The translations under genes were made by a program, and so were the position numbers. DNA of 64,000 nt. Origin: Micromonospora sp. MW-13. Lineage in GTDB: Bacteria > Actinomycetota > Actinomycetes > Mycobacteriales > Micromonosporaceae. Location of the stretch: contig NZ_QKKX01000076.1 of NCBI RefSeq assembly GCF_003434305.1, positions 1 through 64,000 on the forward strand, in the 5' to 3' direction. Positions 44,271 to 54,274 of this stretch are shown here, piece after piece. The notes beneath the pieces were generated by a model. That model was not told the DNA's origin and did no database searches. It saw only the letters and a list, made by a program, of their open reading frames with translations. Each line of letters begins with the position of its first letter. Position 1 is the first letter of the stretch.

Positions 44271-45644
44271 ATGGTCTTCTCCATCGACGGCCGCCTGGAG
44301 CGGATGGTGCGGCGGGTCCAGGCCGACGGGCGGGTGCCGGCCGTGTCGGCCGCCCTGCACCGGGCCGACCGCCCGCTGTGGACGTGCGCGGTCGGCGGCA
44401 CCGGCAACGACGGGGTCCTCGGCCCGGAGACGCTGTTCCGGATCGGCTCGGTCACCAAGACCTTCACCGCCGTGCTGGTCCTCCAGTGCCGCGACGCGGG
44501 CCTGCTCGACCTGGACGACCCGGTGGGCCGGCACCTCGACGTCCCGGCGCACGGCGAGCTGACCGTGCGCCGGCTGCTGTCGCACACCTCCGGCCTGCAA
44601 CGGGAGCCGCACGGTGACGTCTGGGACACCCTGGCCGCCCCCGACGTGGAGGCGCTGCTGGCCGACCTGGCCCGGGCCGAGCGGGTGCTGCCGCCGGCCC
44701 GCCGCTTCCACTACTCCAACCTCGGCATGGCGCTGCTCGGCCAGCTCGTCGCGCGGCTGCGCGGCGGCACCTGGGCGGAGGTGCTCGCCGAGCGGGTGCT
44801 CGCCCCGCTCGGGCTGGCCGCCACCACCGACCGGCCGGGCCCGGCGGCGGCGACCGGGTTCCTGGTCGACGCGTACTCCGACGAGGCGCACCCGGAGCCG
44901 CCGACCGACTTCGGCGCGGTCGGCCCGGCCGCCCAGCTCTGGAGCACCGCCTCGGACATGGCCCGGTGGGCGGCGTTCCTGGCCGACCCGGCGGCGCTGG
45001 ACCCGGCCGGCGCGGTGCTCGCCCCGGCCACCCTGGACGAGATGCGCTGGCCGCTGACCGTCACCGACGAGACGTCCTGGGGTGCGGGCTTCGGGCTGGG
45101 GCTGATCCTCGTGCCGCAGGGCGAGCGGGTGGTGCACGTCGGGCACGACGGGGCGATGCCCGGGTTCCTGGCCGCCGTCTACGGCCGGCGCGGCGGCGAC
45201 GGCACCGCCGGGGCGATGGGCGCGGCGGTGCTCGGCTCGTCCGGGACCGGGGTGCAGGTGATGGACCTGCCGCACCGGCTGCTGGCGGCGTCCGCCGAGC
45301 ACGACCCGGCCGACGTCGAGCCGTGGCGGCCGGGGGAGCCCGCTCCGGCGCACCTGCGCGGGATGCTGGGCCGCTGGTGGGGCGAGGGCTTCGAGTACGT
45401 CTTCGGCTGGCACGACGGGACCCTGCGGGCCCGGGGCGCGGACGATCCGGCCGGGAAGCCCCCGGCGGTCTTCGCCCCGCTGCCGGACCGGCCGGACGTG
45501 TTCCGCACCGTCTCCGGGCGGGAGGTCGGCGAGCTGCTCCGGCTCACCCGGGACGCGGACGGGACGGTGGTCGGGCTGCACTGGGCCACGTACCGGTTGA
45601 CCCGGGCCCAGCAGACCTTCGACCGGTACGACTTCCGGCGCTGA
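44271..45644 (+). CDS. Serine hydrolase, beta-lactamase/class C family
   Basis: 457 residues. Active-site S60-V-T-K63 (SxxK), YSN motif in the FHYSNLGMALLG segment and the third motif GHDGAMPG in place of KTG. No signal peptide is seen, so it is probably cytoplasmic. Extra C-terminal domain (about 345-457) with beta-rich EYVFGWHDGTL. Likely an esterase or DD-peptidase relative rather than an antibiotic beta-lactamase. GGGGGA 8 bases before ATG. Confidence 0.88.
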   Translation: MVFSIDGRLERMVRRVQADGRVPAVSAALHRADRPLWTCAVGGTGNDGVLGPETLFRIGSVTKTFTAVLVLQCRDAGLLDLDDPVGRHLDVPAHGELTVRRLLSHTSGLQREPHGDVWDTLAAPDVEALLADLARAERVLPPARRFHYSNLGMALLGQLVARLRGGTWAEVLAERVLAPLGLAATTDRPGPAAATGFLVDAYSDEAHPEPPTDFGAVGPAAQLWSTASDMARWAAFLADPAALDPAGAVLAPATLDEMRWPLTVTDETSWGAGFGLGLILVPQGERVVHVGHDGAMPGFLAAVYGRRGGDGTAGAMGAAVLGSSGTGVQVMDLPHRLLAASAEHDPADVEPWRPGEPAPAHLRGMLGRWWGEGFEYVFGWHDGTLRARGADDPAGKPPAVFAPLPDRPDVFRTVSGREVGELLRLTRDADGTVVGLHWATYRLTRAQQTFDRYDFRR

Positions 45645-45656
45645 GCCACCGGGCGC

Positions 45657-45692
45657 CGCCGGCCGGCCCGGGGCGGCGGCCGGCCGGTCCGT
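45657..45692 (+). terminator. GC-rich hairpin after the serine hydrolase gene
   Basis: CCGGCCGG and GGCCGGCCGG can pair within the 248-base gap before phoH. Composition bias makes this only suggestive. Confidence 0.35.
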
Positions 45693-45892
45693 CGGCCCGC
45701 CCGGACGACGTGGCCGCGGGCGCTCCCGGCCCCGGCTCCCGGAGCGGCGGCGGCAGGCCCGGTGGCCCGGCAAAATGGGCGAGGTGCCGCCGAGCGGGAA
45801 ACGATACGATGGAGGTAACGTCCGACCGCCGGGCCAGCAGGTTTCGGCGCCGAGATCGAGAGCAGGTGGCGCAGGGCCCCTCGGCCCGACCT

Positions 45893-46957
<1,065 letters not shown>

Positions 46958-46966
46958 GGAACCCAG

Positions 46967-47440
46967 TTGTCCATCGAGATCGCCAACGAGTCCGGTGCCG
47001 AGGTCGACACCGACGCCGTGCTCGCCGTCGCCCGGTACGCCCTCGACGAGATGGGGGTCAACCCCCTCGCCGAGCTGTCCGTGCTGCTGGTCGACATCGA
47101 CTACATGACCGAGCTGAACCACCGCTGGATGGGCGGCGACGGCCCGACCGACGTGCTCGCCTTCCCCATGGACGAGGGCAGCGTCGACCACGGGCCGGGC
47201 GAGGCCAGCGCGTCCGGCGGCGAGCCGGCCCTGCTCGGCGACATCGTGCTCTGCCCGGAGGTGGCGGCCAAGCAGGCCGCGACCGCCGGCCACGCGGCGG
47301 CGGACGAGCTGCACCTGCTCACCGTGCACGGGGTCCTGCACCTGCTCGGATACGACCACGCCGAGCCGGAGGAGGAGCGGGAGATGTTCGAGCTCCAGGC
47401 CCGGCTGCTGGCCGGCTGGCGGTCGACCCGCTCCCGGTGA
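46967..47440 (+). CDS. ybeY: Endoribonuclease YbeY
   Basis: 157 residues from TTG 46967, 9 bases after phoH. Zinc histidines H121, H125 and H131 in HGVLHLLGYDH, and the conserved DVLAFPMD. Matures the 3' end of 16S rRNA and takes part in ribosome quality control. TTG start with only a weak site suggests coupling to phoH. Confidence 0.95.
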   Translation: MSIEIANESGAEVDTDAVLAVARYALDEMGVNPLAELSVLLVDIDYMTELNHRWMGGDGPTDVLAFPMDEGSVDHGPGEASASGGEPALLGDIVLCPEVAAKQAATAGHAAADELHLLTVHGVLHLLGYDHAEPEEEREMFELQARLLAGWRSTRSR

Positions 47441-48834
47441 TGCCCACCCCGATATTGGCGGCCGGCGCCCCCGCCGGCCTGCCCGACCTGCAACTGCTCG
47501 TCTTCGCGGCCGGGCTGGTGGTGCTCGCCGGCCTGATCGCGATGACCGAGGCGGCGCTCGCCGCCGTCTCCCCGGCCCGGGCGGCCGAGTTGGCCCGCGA
47601 CGGCGCCCGGGGCGCCCGGACCCTCCAGGCGGTCGCCGGCGACGTGGTCCGCCACCTCAACCTGCTGCTGCTGCTCCGGCTGCTGGCCGAGCTGACCGCC
47701 ACCACGCTGGTCGCGCTGGTGGCGGTCGACACGTTCGGCGCCGGCTGGCGGGCGGCCCTGGTCACCGCCGGCGCGATGACCGTGATCAGCTTCGTGGTGG
47801 TCGGCGTCGGCCCGCGTACCCTGGGCCGGCAGCACGCTTACGCGGTCGGCCGGGCGGTCGCCCCGCTGGTGCGCTGGCTCGGGCGGGCGCTCAACCCGCT
47901 CGCCTCGCTGCTGATCCTGATCGGCAACGCGGTCACCCCGGGGCGCGGCTTCCGGGAGGGGCCGTTCGCCACCCAGGTGGAGCTGCGCGAGCTGGTCGAC
48001 CTGGCCGAGCAGCGCGGCGTCGTGGAGCACGGCGAGCGGCAGATGATCCACTCGGTCTTCGCGCTCGGCGACACCATCGCCCGCGAGGTGATGGTGCCGC
48101 GCACCGAGATGGTGTGGATAGAGGAGCGCAAGACCCTCTCCCAGGCGCTGACGCTGTTCCTGCGTTCCGGCTTCTCCCGCATCCCGGTGATCGGGGAGAG
48201 CGTCGACGACGTGCTGGGCGTGCTCTACCTCAAGGACCTGATCCGGCGGACCCGGGGCGGCGATCCCGCCGCGGCCCGGCTGCCGGTGGCCGAGCTGATG
48301 CGCCCGGCGACCTTCGTCCCGGAGTCCAAGCCGGTCGACGACCTGCTGTCGGAGATGCAGGCGGCCCGCAACCACCTGGTCATCGTCGTCGACGAGTACG
48401 GCGGCACCGGCGGCCTGGTCACCATCGAGGACATCCTTGAGGAGATCGTCGGGGAGATCACCGACGAGTACGATGTCGAGCGCCCGCCGGTCGAGCGGCT
48501 GGAGGACGGCTCGGTGCGGGTCACCGCCCGGCTGCCGGTCGAGACCCTCGGCGAGCTGTTCGACGTCGAGCTGCCCGCCGACGAGGTCGAGACGGTCGGC
48601 GGCCTGCTCGCCCAGGCCCTGGGCCGGGTTCCGATCCCCGGCGCGGAGGCCGAGGTGGCCGGGCTCCGGCTGCACGCCGAGGGCACCACCGGCCGGCGCA
48701 ACCGGATAGACACCGTGCTGGTCAGCCGGGTCGAGCCGACCGGCCAGCCCGACACCACCCCCGGGCGCGGCGAGCCCGCCGAACACCGGGGCAACCAGAA
48801 CCGATCCGAGGAGAGGCAACCCGCCGATGCCTGA
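47437..48834 (+). CDS. CNNM/CorC family transporter with CBS domains
   Basis: 465 residues from GTG 47437 (GTGA overlap with ybeY); ATG 47440 is one codon later. CNNM membrane domain of about three helices (1-180), two CBS domains (EVMVPRTEMVWIEERKTL... and ELMRPATFVPESKPVDDLL), then a CorC_HlyC domain (VRVTARLPVETLGELFDVELP). Likely Mg2+ or Co2+ efflux; old name hemolysin-like. Confidence 0.92.
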   Translation: MMPTPILAAGAPAGLPDLQLLVFAAGLVVLAGLIAMTEAALAAVSPARAAELARDGARGARTLQAVAGDVVRHLNLLLLLRLLAELTATTLVALVAVDTFGAGWRAALVTAGAMTVISFVVVGVGPRTLGRQHAYAVGRAVAPLVRWLGRALNPLASLLILIGNAVTPGRGFREGPFATQVELRELVDLAEQRGVVEHGERQMIHSVFALGDTIAREVMVPRTEMVWIEERKTLSQALTLFLRSGFSRIPVIGESVDDVLGVLYLKDLIRRTRGGDPAAARLPVAELMRPATFVPESKPVDDLLSEMQAARNHLVIVVDEYGGTGGLVTIEDILEEIVGEITDEYDVERPPVERLEDGSVRVTARLPVETLGELFDVELPADEVETVGGLLAQALGRVPIPGAEAEVAGLRLHAEGTTGRRNRIDTVLVSRVEPTGQPDTTPGRGEPAEHRGNQNRSEERQPADA

Positions 48835-49213
48835 GTCACCCGCCGCGCCCGCCGCCCTGCCCACCCCGACCGCGCCGGTCGAGCTGACCACCGAGGACGG
48901 CAAGCTGGTCGTCCTGGCCCGGGGGGCGCGGGGCCGGGTGGGCGCCGTGGAGGGAGCGGCGGTACGCGACCAGGACGGCCGCACGTACGCGGCGGCGAGC
49001 GTCTCGCTGCCCTCGCTGACCCTCACCGCGCTCCAGCTCGCGGTGGCCTGCGCCGTGGCGGCCGGAGCCACCCGGCTGGAGGCCGCCGTGGTGGTGACCG
49101 AGGCGTCGACCCTGGACGGGGCGGGGCACGCCGCCGTCCGCGACCTGGCCGCCGACGCGCCGGTCCACGTGGCCGCCCCGGACGGCACCGTCCTCGGCAC
49201 GGTGGTCGAGTGA
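48827..49213 (+). CDS. Cytidine-deaminase-like protein without catalytic zinc ligands
   Basis: 128 residues, overlapping the end of the CNNM gene by 8 bases and the era start by 4. The fold matches CDA in order (GRVGAVEGAAVRDQDGRTYAAASVSLPSLTLTALQLAVACAVAAGA), but the H/C-A-E motif reads TAL and the PCxxC motif is replaced by DGAGHAAV, so zinc-dependent deamination is not expected. The gene keeps this place between CNNM and era in other actinobacteria, which suggests a structural or regulatory role. Confidence 0.8.
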   Translation: MPESPAAPAALPTPTAPVELTTEDGKLVVLARGARGRVGAVEGAAVRDQDGRTYAAASVSLPSLTLTALQLAVACAVAAGATRLEAAVVVTEASTLDGAGHAAVRDLAADAPVHVAAPDGTVLGTVVE

Positions 49214-50199
49214 CCGGCCGTCCCGCAGCCGGTCGTCGCGACGGTCGTCCCGCAGCCGGTCGCGACGGCGGGGGCGCTGCGGCCGGTGGCCGCGCGTCCG
49301 GCGGCGGTGAGCCGGGGGCCAGCCCGTACCGGGCCGGGTTCGCCTGCTTCGTGGGCCGGCCGAACGCCGGCAAGTCGACGCTGACCAACGCCATCATCGG
49401 CACGAAGATCGCGATCACCTCGAACAAGCCGCAGACCACCCGGCACATCATCCGGGCCGTGCTGCACCGGCCGGAGTCGCAGCTCGTCCTGGTCGACACC
49501 CCGGGCCTGCACCGCCCCCGGACGCTGCTCGGCGAGCGCCTGAACGACCTGGTCCGCGCCACCTGGAGCGAGGTCGACGTGATCGGCCTGTGCATCCCGG
49601 CGAACGAGCCGGTCGGCCGGGGGGACCGGTTCATCACCGGCGAGCTGGCCGAGCTGAAGGCCACCGTGATGGCCGTGGTGACCAAGACCGATCTGGTGGA
49701 CAAGCGGCAACTGGCCGAGCAGCTTCTCGCGGTCAGCAAGCTGGGCGAGTTCGCCGAGGTGGTGCCGGTCAGCGCGGTCTCCGGTCACCAGGTCGACACC
49801 CTGGTCGACGTGATGACCGGCTACCTGCCCGAGTCGCCGCAGCTCTACCCGGACGACATGCTCACCGAGGACCCGGAGCAGGTGCTGATCGCCGAGATGA
49901 TCCGGGAGGCGGCCCTGGAAGGGGTCCGCGACGAGCTGCCGCACTCCATCGCCGTGGTGGTGGAGGAGATGATCCCCGAGGGTCAGCTCATGAAGATCTA
50001 CGCCGACGTCTACGTCGAGCGGTCCAGCCAGAAGGCGATCGTGCTCGGTCACCAGGCCAGCCGGCTCAAGCAGGTCGGCATCACCGCCCGCCGGCAGATC
50101 GAGGAGCTGCTCGGCACCCGGGTCTACCTGGACCTGCACGTCCGGGTGGCCAAGGAGTGGCAGCGCGACCCCAACCAGCTTCGCAAGCTCGGCTTCTGA
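49210..50199 (+). CDS. era: GTPase Era
   Basis: 329 residues. An unusual 38-residue N-terminal extension, Gly/Ala/Arg rich with two RPAAGR units, precedes G1 GRPNAGKST (49-57), DTPG and TKTD, then a KH domain (IVLGHQASRLKQVG) near the C-terminus. Binds 16S rRNA in 30S assembly. GTG overlaps the CDA-like stop, so phoH-ybeY-CNNM-CDA-era form one coupled run. Confidence 0.96.
   Translation: MTGRPAAGRRDGRPAAGRDGGGAAAGGRASGGGEPGASPYRAGFACFVGRPNAGKSTLTNAIIGTKIAITSNKPQTTRHIIRAVLHRPESQLVLVDTPGLHRPRTLLGERLNDLVRATWSEVDVIGLCIPANEPVGRGDRFITGELAELKATVMAVVTKTDLVDKRQLAEQLLAVSKLGEFAEVVPVSAVSGHQVDTLVDVMTGYLPESPQLYPDDMLTEDPEQVLIAEMIREAALEGVRDELPHSIAVVVEEMIPEGQLMKIYADVYVERSSQKAIVLGHQASRLKQVGITARRQIEELLGTRVYLDLHVRVAKEWQRDPNQLRKLGF
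49219..49268. repeat. Tandem repeat in the era N-terminal extension
   Basis: CGTCCCGCAGCCGGTCG...CGACGG occurs twice (49219-49244 and 49246-49268); the copies differ by one codon and encode the RPAAGR(R)DG units. Confidence 0.7.
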
Positions 50200-50205
50200 C
50201 CCGGG

Positions 50206-50241
50206 CCGCCCCGCGCGCCGCCTCGCCGGCGTGCGGGGCGG
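50206..50241 (+). terminator. Terminator after era
   Basis: CCGCCCCGC and GCGGGGCGG, 9-bp arms, 18-base loop, just after the era stop. Confidence 0.55.
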
Positions 50242-50285
50242 ATCTGGGGAGTCACGCGCTTCGCGCGGTCCGGCAGCGGATGGAC

Positions 50286-50408
50286 ATGACCCGGATCGAC
50301 TTCGGTCGGGTCATCCACCTCTCGGACTCGCACGCGCCCTCCCGCTGATCCATCCCCGGCGCGGCGGTCCCGGGTCAGGCCCGGGTATGGCTTATTTCAC
50401 TTTAAGCC
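50286..50408. promoter_or_regulatory. Palindromes in the era-acyltransferase gap
   Basis: ATGACCCG-N13-CGGGTCAT (50286-50314) and GGCTTA-N8-TAAGCC (50389-50408), the second in an AT-rich pocket 80 bases before the acyltransferase ATG and probably part of its promoter region. Confidence 0.35.
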
Positions 50409-50488
50409 CGCGATGGTGGGCGTTTGCCGGCGTTCGGTCGGAGGGTAGGAAGCGTTTGCGCCCTGCCCCCTGACATTGAAGCAGGCTG

Positions 50489-51649
50489 ATGCGGAATCGA
50501 TACCTGGACCTGCTGCGCTTCCTGGCGATCGTCCGAGTCGTCGTCTACCACGTGACCGGCTGGGCCACGCTGACGCTGATCTTCCCGGCCATGTCGGTGA
50601 TGTTCGCGCTGGCCGGATCGCTCATGGCGGCGTCGCTGGACAGGTCCGGGGTGCCGGCGGTGGGCCGGCGGCTGCGCCGGCTGCTGCCGTCGCTGTGGGT
50701 GGTGGCCGCGGTCTTCGTGCCCGCCATGCTGCTCACCGGGCTGCCGCTGACGCCGAGGGTGCTGCTCTGGGCGTTCCCGGTCGCCGACCCGCCGGCCAAC
50801 TACTGGGGGGCGCTGGCGCTCAGCGTGATCTGGTACCTGCGCGACTACCTCTGGTTCGTGTTCGCCTCGCCCCTCGCGCTCTGGCTGTTCCGGCGCGCCC
50901 CGTGGCCCACCCTGCTCGCCCCGTACGCCCTGCTGGCCGCCATCGAGGCGGGCATGCTGCCGAACGCGCCGGCGGTGCTGCGGGAGTTCGGCCTGTACTT
51001 CGGGGCCTGGCTGCTCGGCTTCGCCCACCACGACGGCCTGCTGCGCCGCACGGCCAACCGGGTGTTGATCCCCACCGCGCTCACCCTCGGCGCCGCCGGA
51101 GCGGCGTGGATCGTCACCCACCCGGGCCCCCGGGGGTACGACCTGAACGACATTCCGCTGGGCAACGCGCTCTGGTCGGCGGCGTTCATCCTGGTGGCGA
51201 TCGGCCGGGCCCCGGCGTCGGCGGCCTGGGTGGACCGCAGCGAGCTGCTCGGCCGCGCGGTGACCGTGCTGAACCGGCGGGCGCTGACCGTCTACCTCTG
51301 GCACATGCCGTTCGTGGTGGCGCTCACCCCGCTGGTCGACGTCGTCGGCTGGTCCCACCAGGACCCGGTCGGGCTGGCGATCCGGGTGGTGTTGGTCTTC
51401 GCGCTGGTCGGCGTGGTCACCGTGCTGGTCGGCTGGGTGGAGGACGTCGCCGCGCGCCGCCCCCCGGAGCTGATCCCCGGCGGCCGGACCCGCAGGGCGA
51501 GCCGCTCCGGCGGTGCGGCGGCCCGCCCCGGGATCGCTGCCCCGGTCGGTGGTTCCGTGGTGCCGGTCAGCCCCGCGCCGGCGGGGCGGGCGGTGGCGCC
51601 GACGCCCCGGGCAGCCGAGGAGCACACCCTCAAGCTCAGCGCGCGCTGA
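50489..51649 (+). CDS. Acyltransferase 3 family membrane protein
   Basis: 386 residues. Begins RNRYLDLLRFLAIVRVVVYH, with the family Arg and the conserved His; about ten membrane helices; LTVYLWHMPFVVAL near the end. Acyl-3 enzymes add acetyl or other acyl groups to sugars or lipids of the envelope or to natural products. A 60-residue Arg/Pro/Ala-rich cytoplasmic tail follows. The last 14 bases overlap the convergent lipoprotein gene. Confidence 0.88.
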   Translation: MRNRYLDLLRFLAIVRVVVYHVTGWATLTLIFPAMSVMFALAGSLMAASLDRSGVPAVGRRLRRLLPSLWVVAAVFVPAMLLTGLPLTPRVLLWAFPVADPPANYWGALALSVIWYLRDYLWFVFASPLALWLFRRAPWPTLLAPYALLAAIEAGMLPNAPAVLREFGLYFGAWLLGFAHHDGLLRRTANRVLIPTALTLGAAGAAWIVTHPGPRGYDLNDIPLGNALWSAAFILVAIGRAPASAAWVDRSELLGRAVTVLNRRALTVYLWHMPFVVALTPLVDVVGWSHQDPVGLAIRVVLVFALVGVVTVLVGWVEDVAARRPPELIPGGRTRRASRSGGAAARPGIAAPVGGSVVPVSPAPAGRAVAPTPRAAEEHTLKLSAR

Positions 51650-52481
51650 CCGTCACGCTCCCGCTGCCGGCGCTGACGTCGACCAGCAGCGACGCGGTCG
51701 GGTCGTCGGTGATGCCGAGGTCGGCATCGCCCGAGCCGACGTTCGACCGCACCCGGTACCGGCCGGCGGGCACGATGAGGTCCACGTCCCCGCTGGCGGC
51801 GTGTGCCCGGGCCGAGGCCGGGACGGACAGCTCCACGTCGACGTTGCCCGAGCCGGTCTCGGCGTCGACCTGACCGCCGAGGCCCCGTCCCGTGATGTTG
51901 CCGGACCCGGCGCGCAGGGTGGCCGGACCGGACACGTCGGTCACCTCCACGTCGCCGGAACCGGTCTCGGCGCGCACCGCGCCGGTGGCCCCGCTCACGT
52001 CCACGTTGCCCGAGCCGAGCCGCAGCTCCACCGCGCCGACCTGGGTCAGGTCGATGTTGCCCGAGCCGCCCTCGCCGCGCACCGCCGTCCCCGGGGGCAC
52101 GGTCACGTCGTACGACACCGAGCAGCGGGGGCCGCAGTCGGTGTCCAGCACCAGCTCGTCGCCGTTCAGTTCGTACCGGGTGTCGGGCTGTTCGCCGTGG
52201 TAGCGCAGCACCCGCTTGACGCGTATCTGTCCGGTCGGGCCGGTTCCGCGTACCGTCACGTCGCCCGCCCCGGGGCGCAGGACGACCCGGGCCACGGTGG
52301 CGGTCTCGGTGGTGTCGAAGTCGAGCCGCCGCATCGACAACGTGTCGCATCCGGCGACGAGGATCAGGGCGGCGGCGGCGCCGGCGGCGACGGCGGAGCG
52401 GCCCGCCGGCCGCCGGGCGGCGACGGTGGCGCGGCGCGGCGTGGCGGCCCGGGCGGGCGCGGCGGTGGGATGCGGAGCCAT
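51636..52481 (-). CDS. DUF4097 family lipoprotein
   Basis: 281 residues. Basic N-terminus, hydrophobic segment and lipobox LVAGC with Cys45, so the signal region is long. Then a beta-helix-type DUF4097 domain with repeats GSGNIDL, GSGNVDV, GSGDVEV, GSGNITG, GSGNVDV, ASGDVDL. Two cysteines (DCGPRC) may bond. Surface-exposed adhesin-like protein of unknown role. Leaderless start. Confidence 0.88.
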   Translation of the reverse strand: MAPHPTAAPARAATPRRATVAARRPAGRSAVAAGAAAALILVAGCDTLSMRRLDFDTTETATVARVVLRPGAGDVTVRGTGPTGQIRVKRVLRYHGEQPDTRYELNGDELVLDTDCGPRCSVSYDVTVPPGTAVRGEGGSGNIDLTQVGAVELRLGSGNVDVSGATGAVRAETGSGDVEVTDVSGPATLRAGSGNITGRGLGGQVDAETGSGNVDVELSVPASARAHAASGDVDLIVPAGRYRVRSNVGSGDADLGITDDPTASLLVDVSAGSGSVTVSAR

Positions 52482-52487
52482 GCCGGC

Positions 52488-52493
52488 ACGCTA
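52488..52493 (-). promoter_or_regulatory. -10 box, apparently leaderless DUF4097 gene
   Basis: TAGCGT on the minus strand, 6 bases before ATG 52481. Confidence 0.55.
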
Positions 52494-52580
52494 CGGCCGG
52501 GCCGGCCCGGCGCGCATCCGGGATCGCGTGCCGGCTACCCCGAACCGACCCTGATTTCGTACCCCGAGGAGAATGACCGG

Positions 52581-53396
52581 ATGACCGGGTACCGCCGACA
52601 GCTCTACCGCGACGACGCGGTCGTGCTGCGCGTGCAGAAGCTCGGCGAGTCCGACCGGATCATCACCCTGCTCACCCGTCGGCACGGCCGGCTCCGCGCG
52701 GTGGCCCGGGGGGTCCGCCGCACCACCAGCAAGTTCGGTGCCCGGTTGGAGCCGTTCGGCCACGTCGACGTGCAGCTCGCCGGCGATCCCAAGGGCAACA
52801 CCGGCAGCTCGCTGCACACCGTCAGCCAGGTCGAGGGGATCGACCTGTTCGGCAAGCGGTTCCTCGGCGACTACCCGCGCTACACGGCGGCCAGCGCGAT
52901 CGCCGAGACGGCCGAGCGGCTCACCCCCGTCGAGCGGGAGCCCTCGCTGCGGCTGTTCCAGCTCACCCTCGGCGCGCTGAAGTCCCTCGCCCGGGGCGAC
53001 CACGCCACCACGCTGGTGCTCGACGCCTACCTGCTGCGCGGGATGACCCTCGCGGGGTGGGCCCCCGCCCTGACGGCGTGCGCGGTCTGCGGCACCCCGG
53101 GGCGGCACCGGGCGTTCTCCGTGCCGGCGGGCGGCGCGGTCTGCCCCGACTGCCGGCCCCCCGGCGCGGCCCACCCCGCACCGGCCACCGTCGACCTGAT
53201 GTCCGCGCTCACCACCGGCGACTGGGTGCTCGCCGACGCCACCGGGACCGGCGTACGCCGGGAGTGCAGCGGCCTGGTCGCCGCGCACCTGCAGTGGCAC
53301 CTGGAGCGCGCGCTACGCTCGCTGCCGCTGGTCGACCGGGGCGCCCCGGTCGCCGGCCCGGGGGCGCAGGACGTGAGCAGGGAGAGAACCGAGTGA
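52581..53396 (+). CDS. recO: DNA repair protein RecO
   Basis: 271 residues from ATG 52581, GAGGAG 10 bases upstream. N-terminal OB fold (YRDDAVVLRVQKLGESDRIITLLTRRHGRLRAVARGVRR), helical middle, and zinc cysteines C167, C170, C188, C191. Loads RecA onto SSB-coated DNA with RecR. GTGA overlap with uppS. Confidence 0.95.
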   Translation: MTGYRRQLYRDDAVVLRVQKLGESDRIITLLTRRHGRLRAVARGVRRTTSKFGARLEPFGHVDVQLAGDPKGNTGSSLHTVSQVEGIDLFGKRFLGDYPRYTAASAIAETAERLTPVEREPSLRLFQLTLGALKSLARGDHATTLVLDAYLLRGMTLAGWAPALTACAVCGTPGRHRAFSVPAGGAVCPDCRPPGAAHPAPATVDLMSALTTGDWVLADATGTGVRRECSGLVAAHLQWHLERALRSLPLVDRGAPVAGPGAQDVSRERTE

Positions 53397-54205
53397 TCCG
53401 ATCGATGAGGGCCGGCCGGCGCGCGCCGGTGCCGCCGACTCCGCACCCGTCGGGCGCCCGGCCCCCGGCGCTGCCCCCCGAGGCGGTGCCCCGGCACGTC
53501 GCCGTGGTGATGGACGGCAACGGCCGGTGGGCCAAGGACCGCGGGCTGCCCCGCACCAAGGGCCACGAGGCGGGGGAGTTCAGCCTCTTCGACACCATCG
53601 AGGGCGCGATCGAGCTGGGCGTGCCCTACCTCTCGGCGTACGCGTTCTCCACGGAGAACTGGCGGCGCTCGCCCGACGAGGTCCGGTTCCTGATGGGCTT
53701 CAACCGGGACGTCATCCGTCGCCGCCGCGACCAGCTCGTCGACCTCGGCGTCCGGGTGGTCTGGTCCGGCCGGGCCGGGCGACTCTGGAAGAGCGTCATC
53801 TCCGAGTTGCAGACCGCCGAGGAGATGTCCCGGGGGAACTCGACGCTGACCCTCCAGTTCTGCGTCAACTACGGCGGGCAGGCGGAGATCGCCGACGCCG
53901 CCGCCGCGATCGCCCGCGACGTGGCGGCCGGCCGGCTCGACCCGGGCAAGGTCAACGAGAAGTTGATCGCGAAGTACCTCTACCACCCGGAGATCCCGGA
54001 GGTGGACCTCTTCCTCCGGCCGTCCGGCGAGGAGCGGATCTCCAACTTCCTGCTCTGGCAGACCGCGTACGCGGAGCTGGTGTTCCTCGACACCCTCTGG
54101 CCGGACTTCGACCGCCGCCACCTCTGGTACGCCTGCGAGCTGTACGCCCAGCGGGACCGGCGCTTCGGTGGGGCGCTGCCGAATCCGGTCGCCCCGGCGA
54201 CCTGA
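53393..54205 (+). CDS. uppS: Polyprenyl diphosphate synthase (UppS family, decaprenyl/undecaprenyl)
   Basis: 270 residues. Z-type prenyltransferase: catalytic D41 in MDGNGRWA, then TKGHEAGEFS, FSTENWRR and RPSGEERISNFLLWQ...DFDRRHLW. N-terminal 30 residues are Pro/Arg rich and extra to the fold. Makes the lipid carrier of cell-wall synthesis. GTG start overlaps recO, the conserved actinobacterial pair. Confidence 0.95.
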   Translation: MIRSMRAGRRAPVPPTPHPSGARPPALPPEAVPRHVAVVMDGNGRWAKDRGLPRTKGHEAGEFSLFDTIEGAIELGVPYLSAYAFSTENWRRSPDEVRFLMGFNRDVIRRRRDQLVDLGVRVVWSGRAGRLWKSVISELQTAEEMSRGNSTLTLQFCVNYGGQAEIADAAAAIARDVAAGRLDPGKVNEKLIAKYLYHPEIPEVDLFLRPSGEERISNFLLWQTAYAELVFLDTLWPDFDRRHLWYACELYAQRDRRFGGALPNPVAPAT

Positions 54206-54274
54206 GCCCAGGCTTACCGGCGTGGCCGGCTGGGTATCACCTTCTCAGCAGCGACGACGCGGAGGTGAACCCAC

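Noticed and set aside
44271..45644. Calling the SxxK hydrolase a beta-lactamase resistance gene
   Set aside because: No signal peptide, the third motif is GHDG, and there is an extra C-terminal domain; an esterase or peptidase relative is more likely.
45809..45892. Earlier ATG for phoH
   Set aside because: It overlaps a TACGAT promoter-like box, and the added 28 residues are Arg-rich and outside the family domain.
47101..50139. A 1012-codon minus-strand open frame
   Set aside because: Antisense to ybeY, CNNM, CDA-like and era, all with clear motifs; composition is His/Arg/Gln-rich shadow type.
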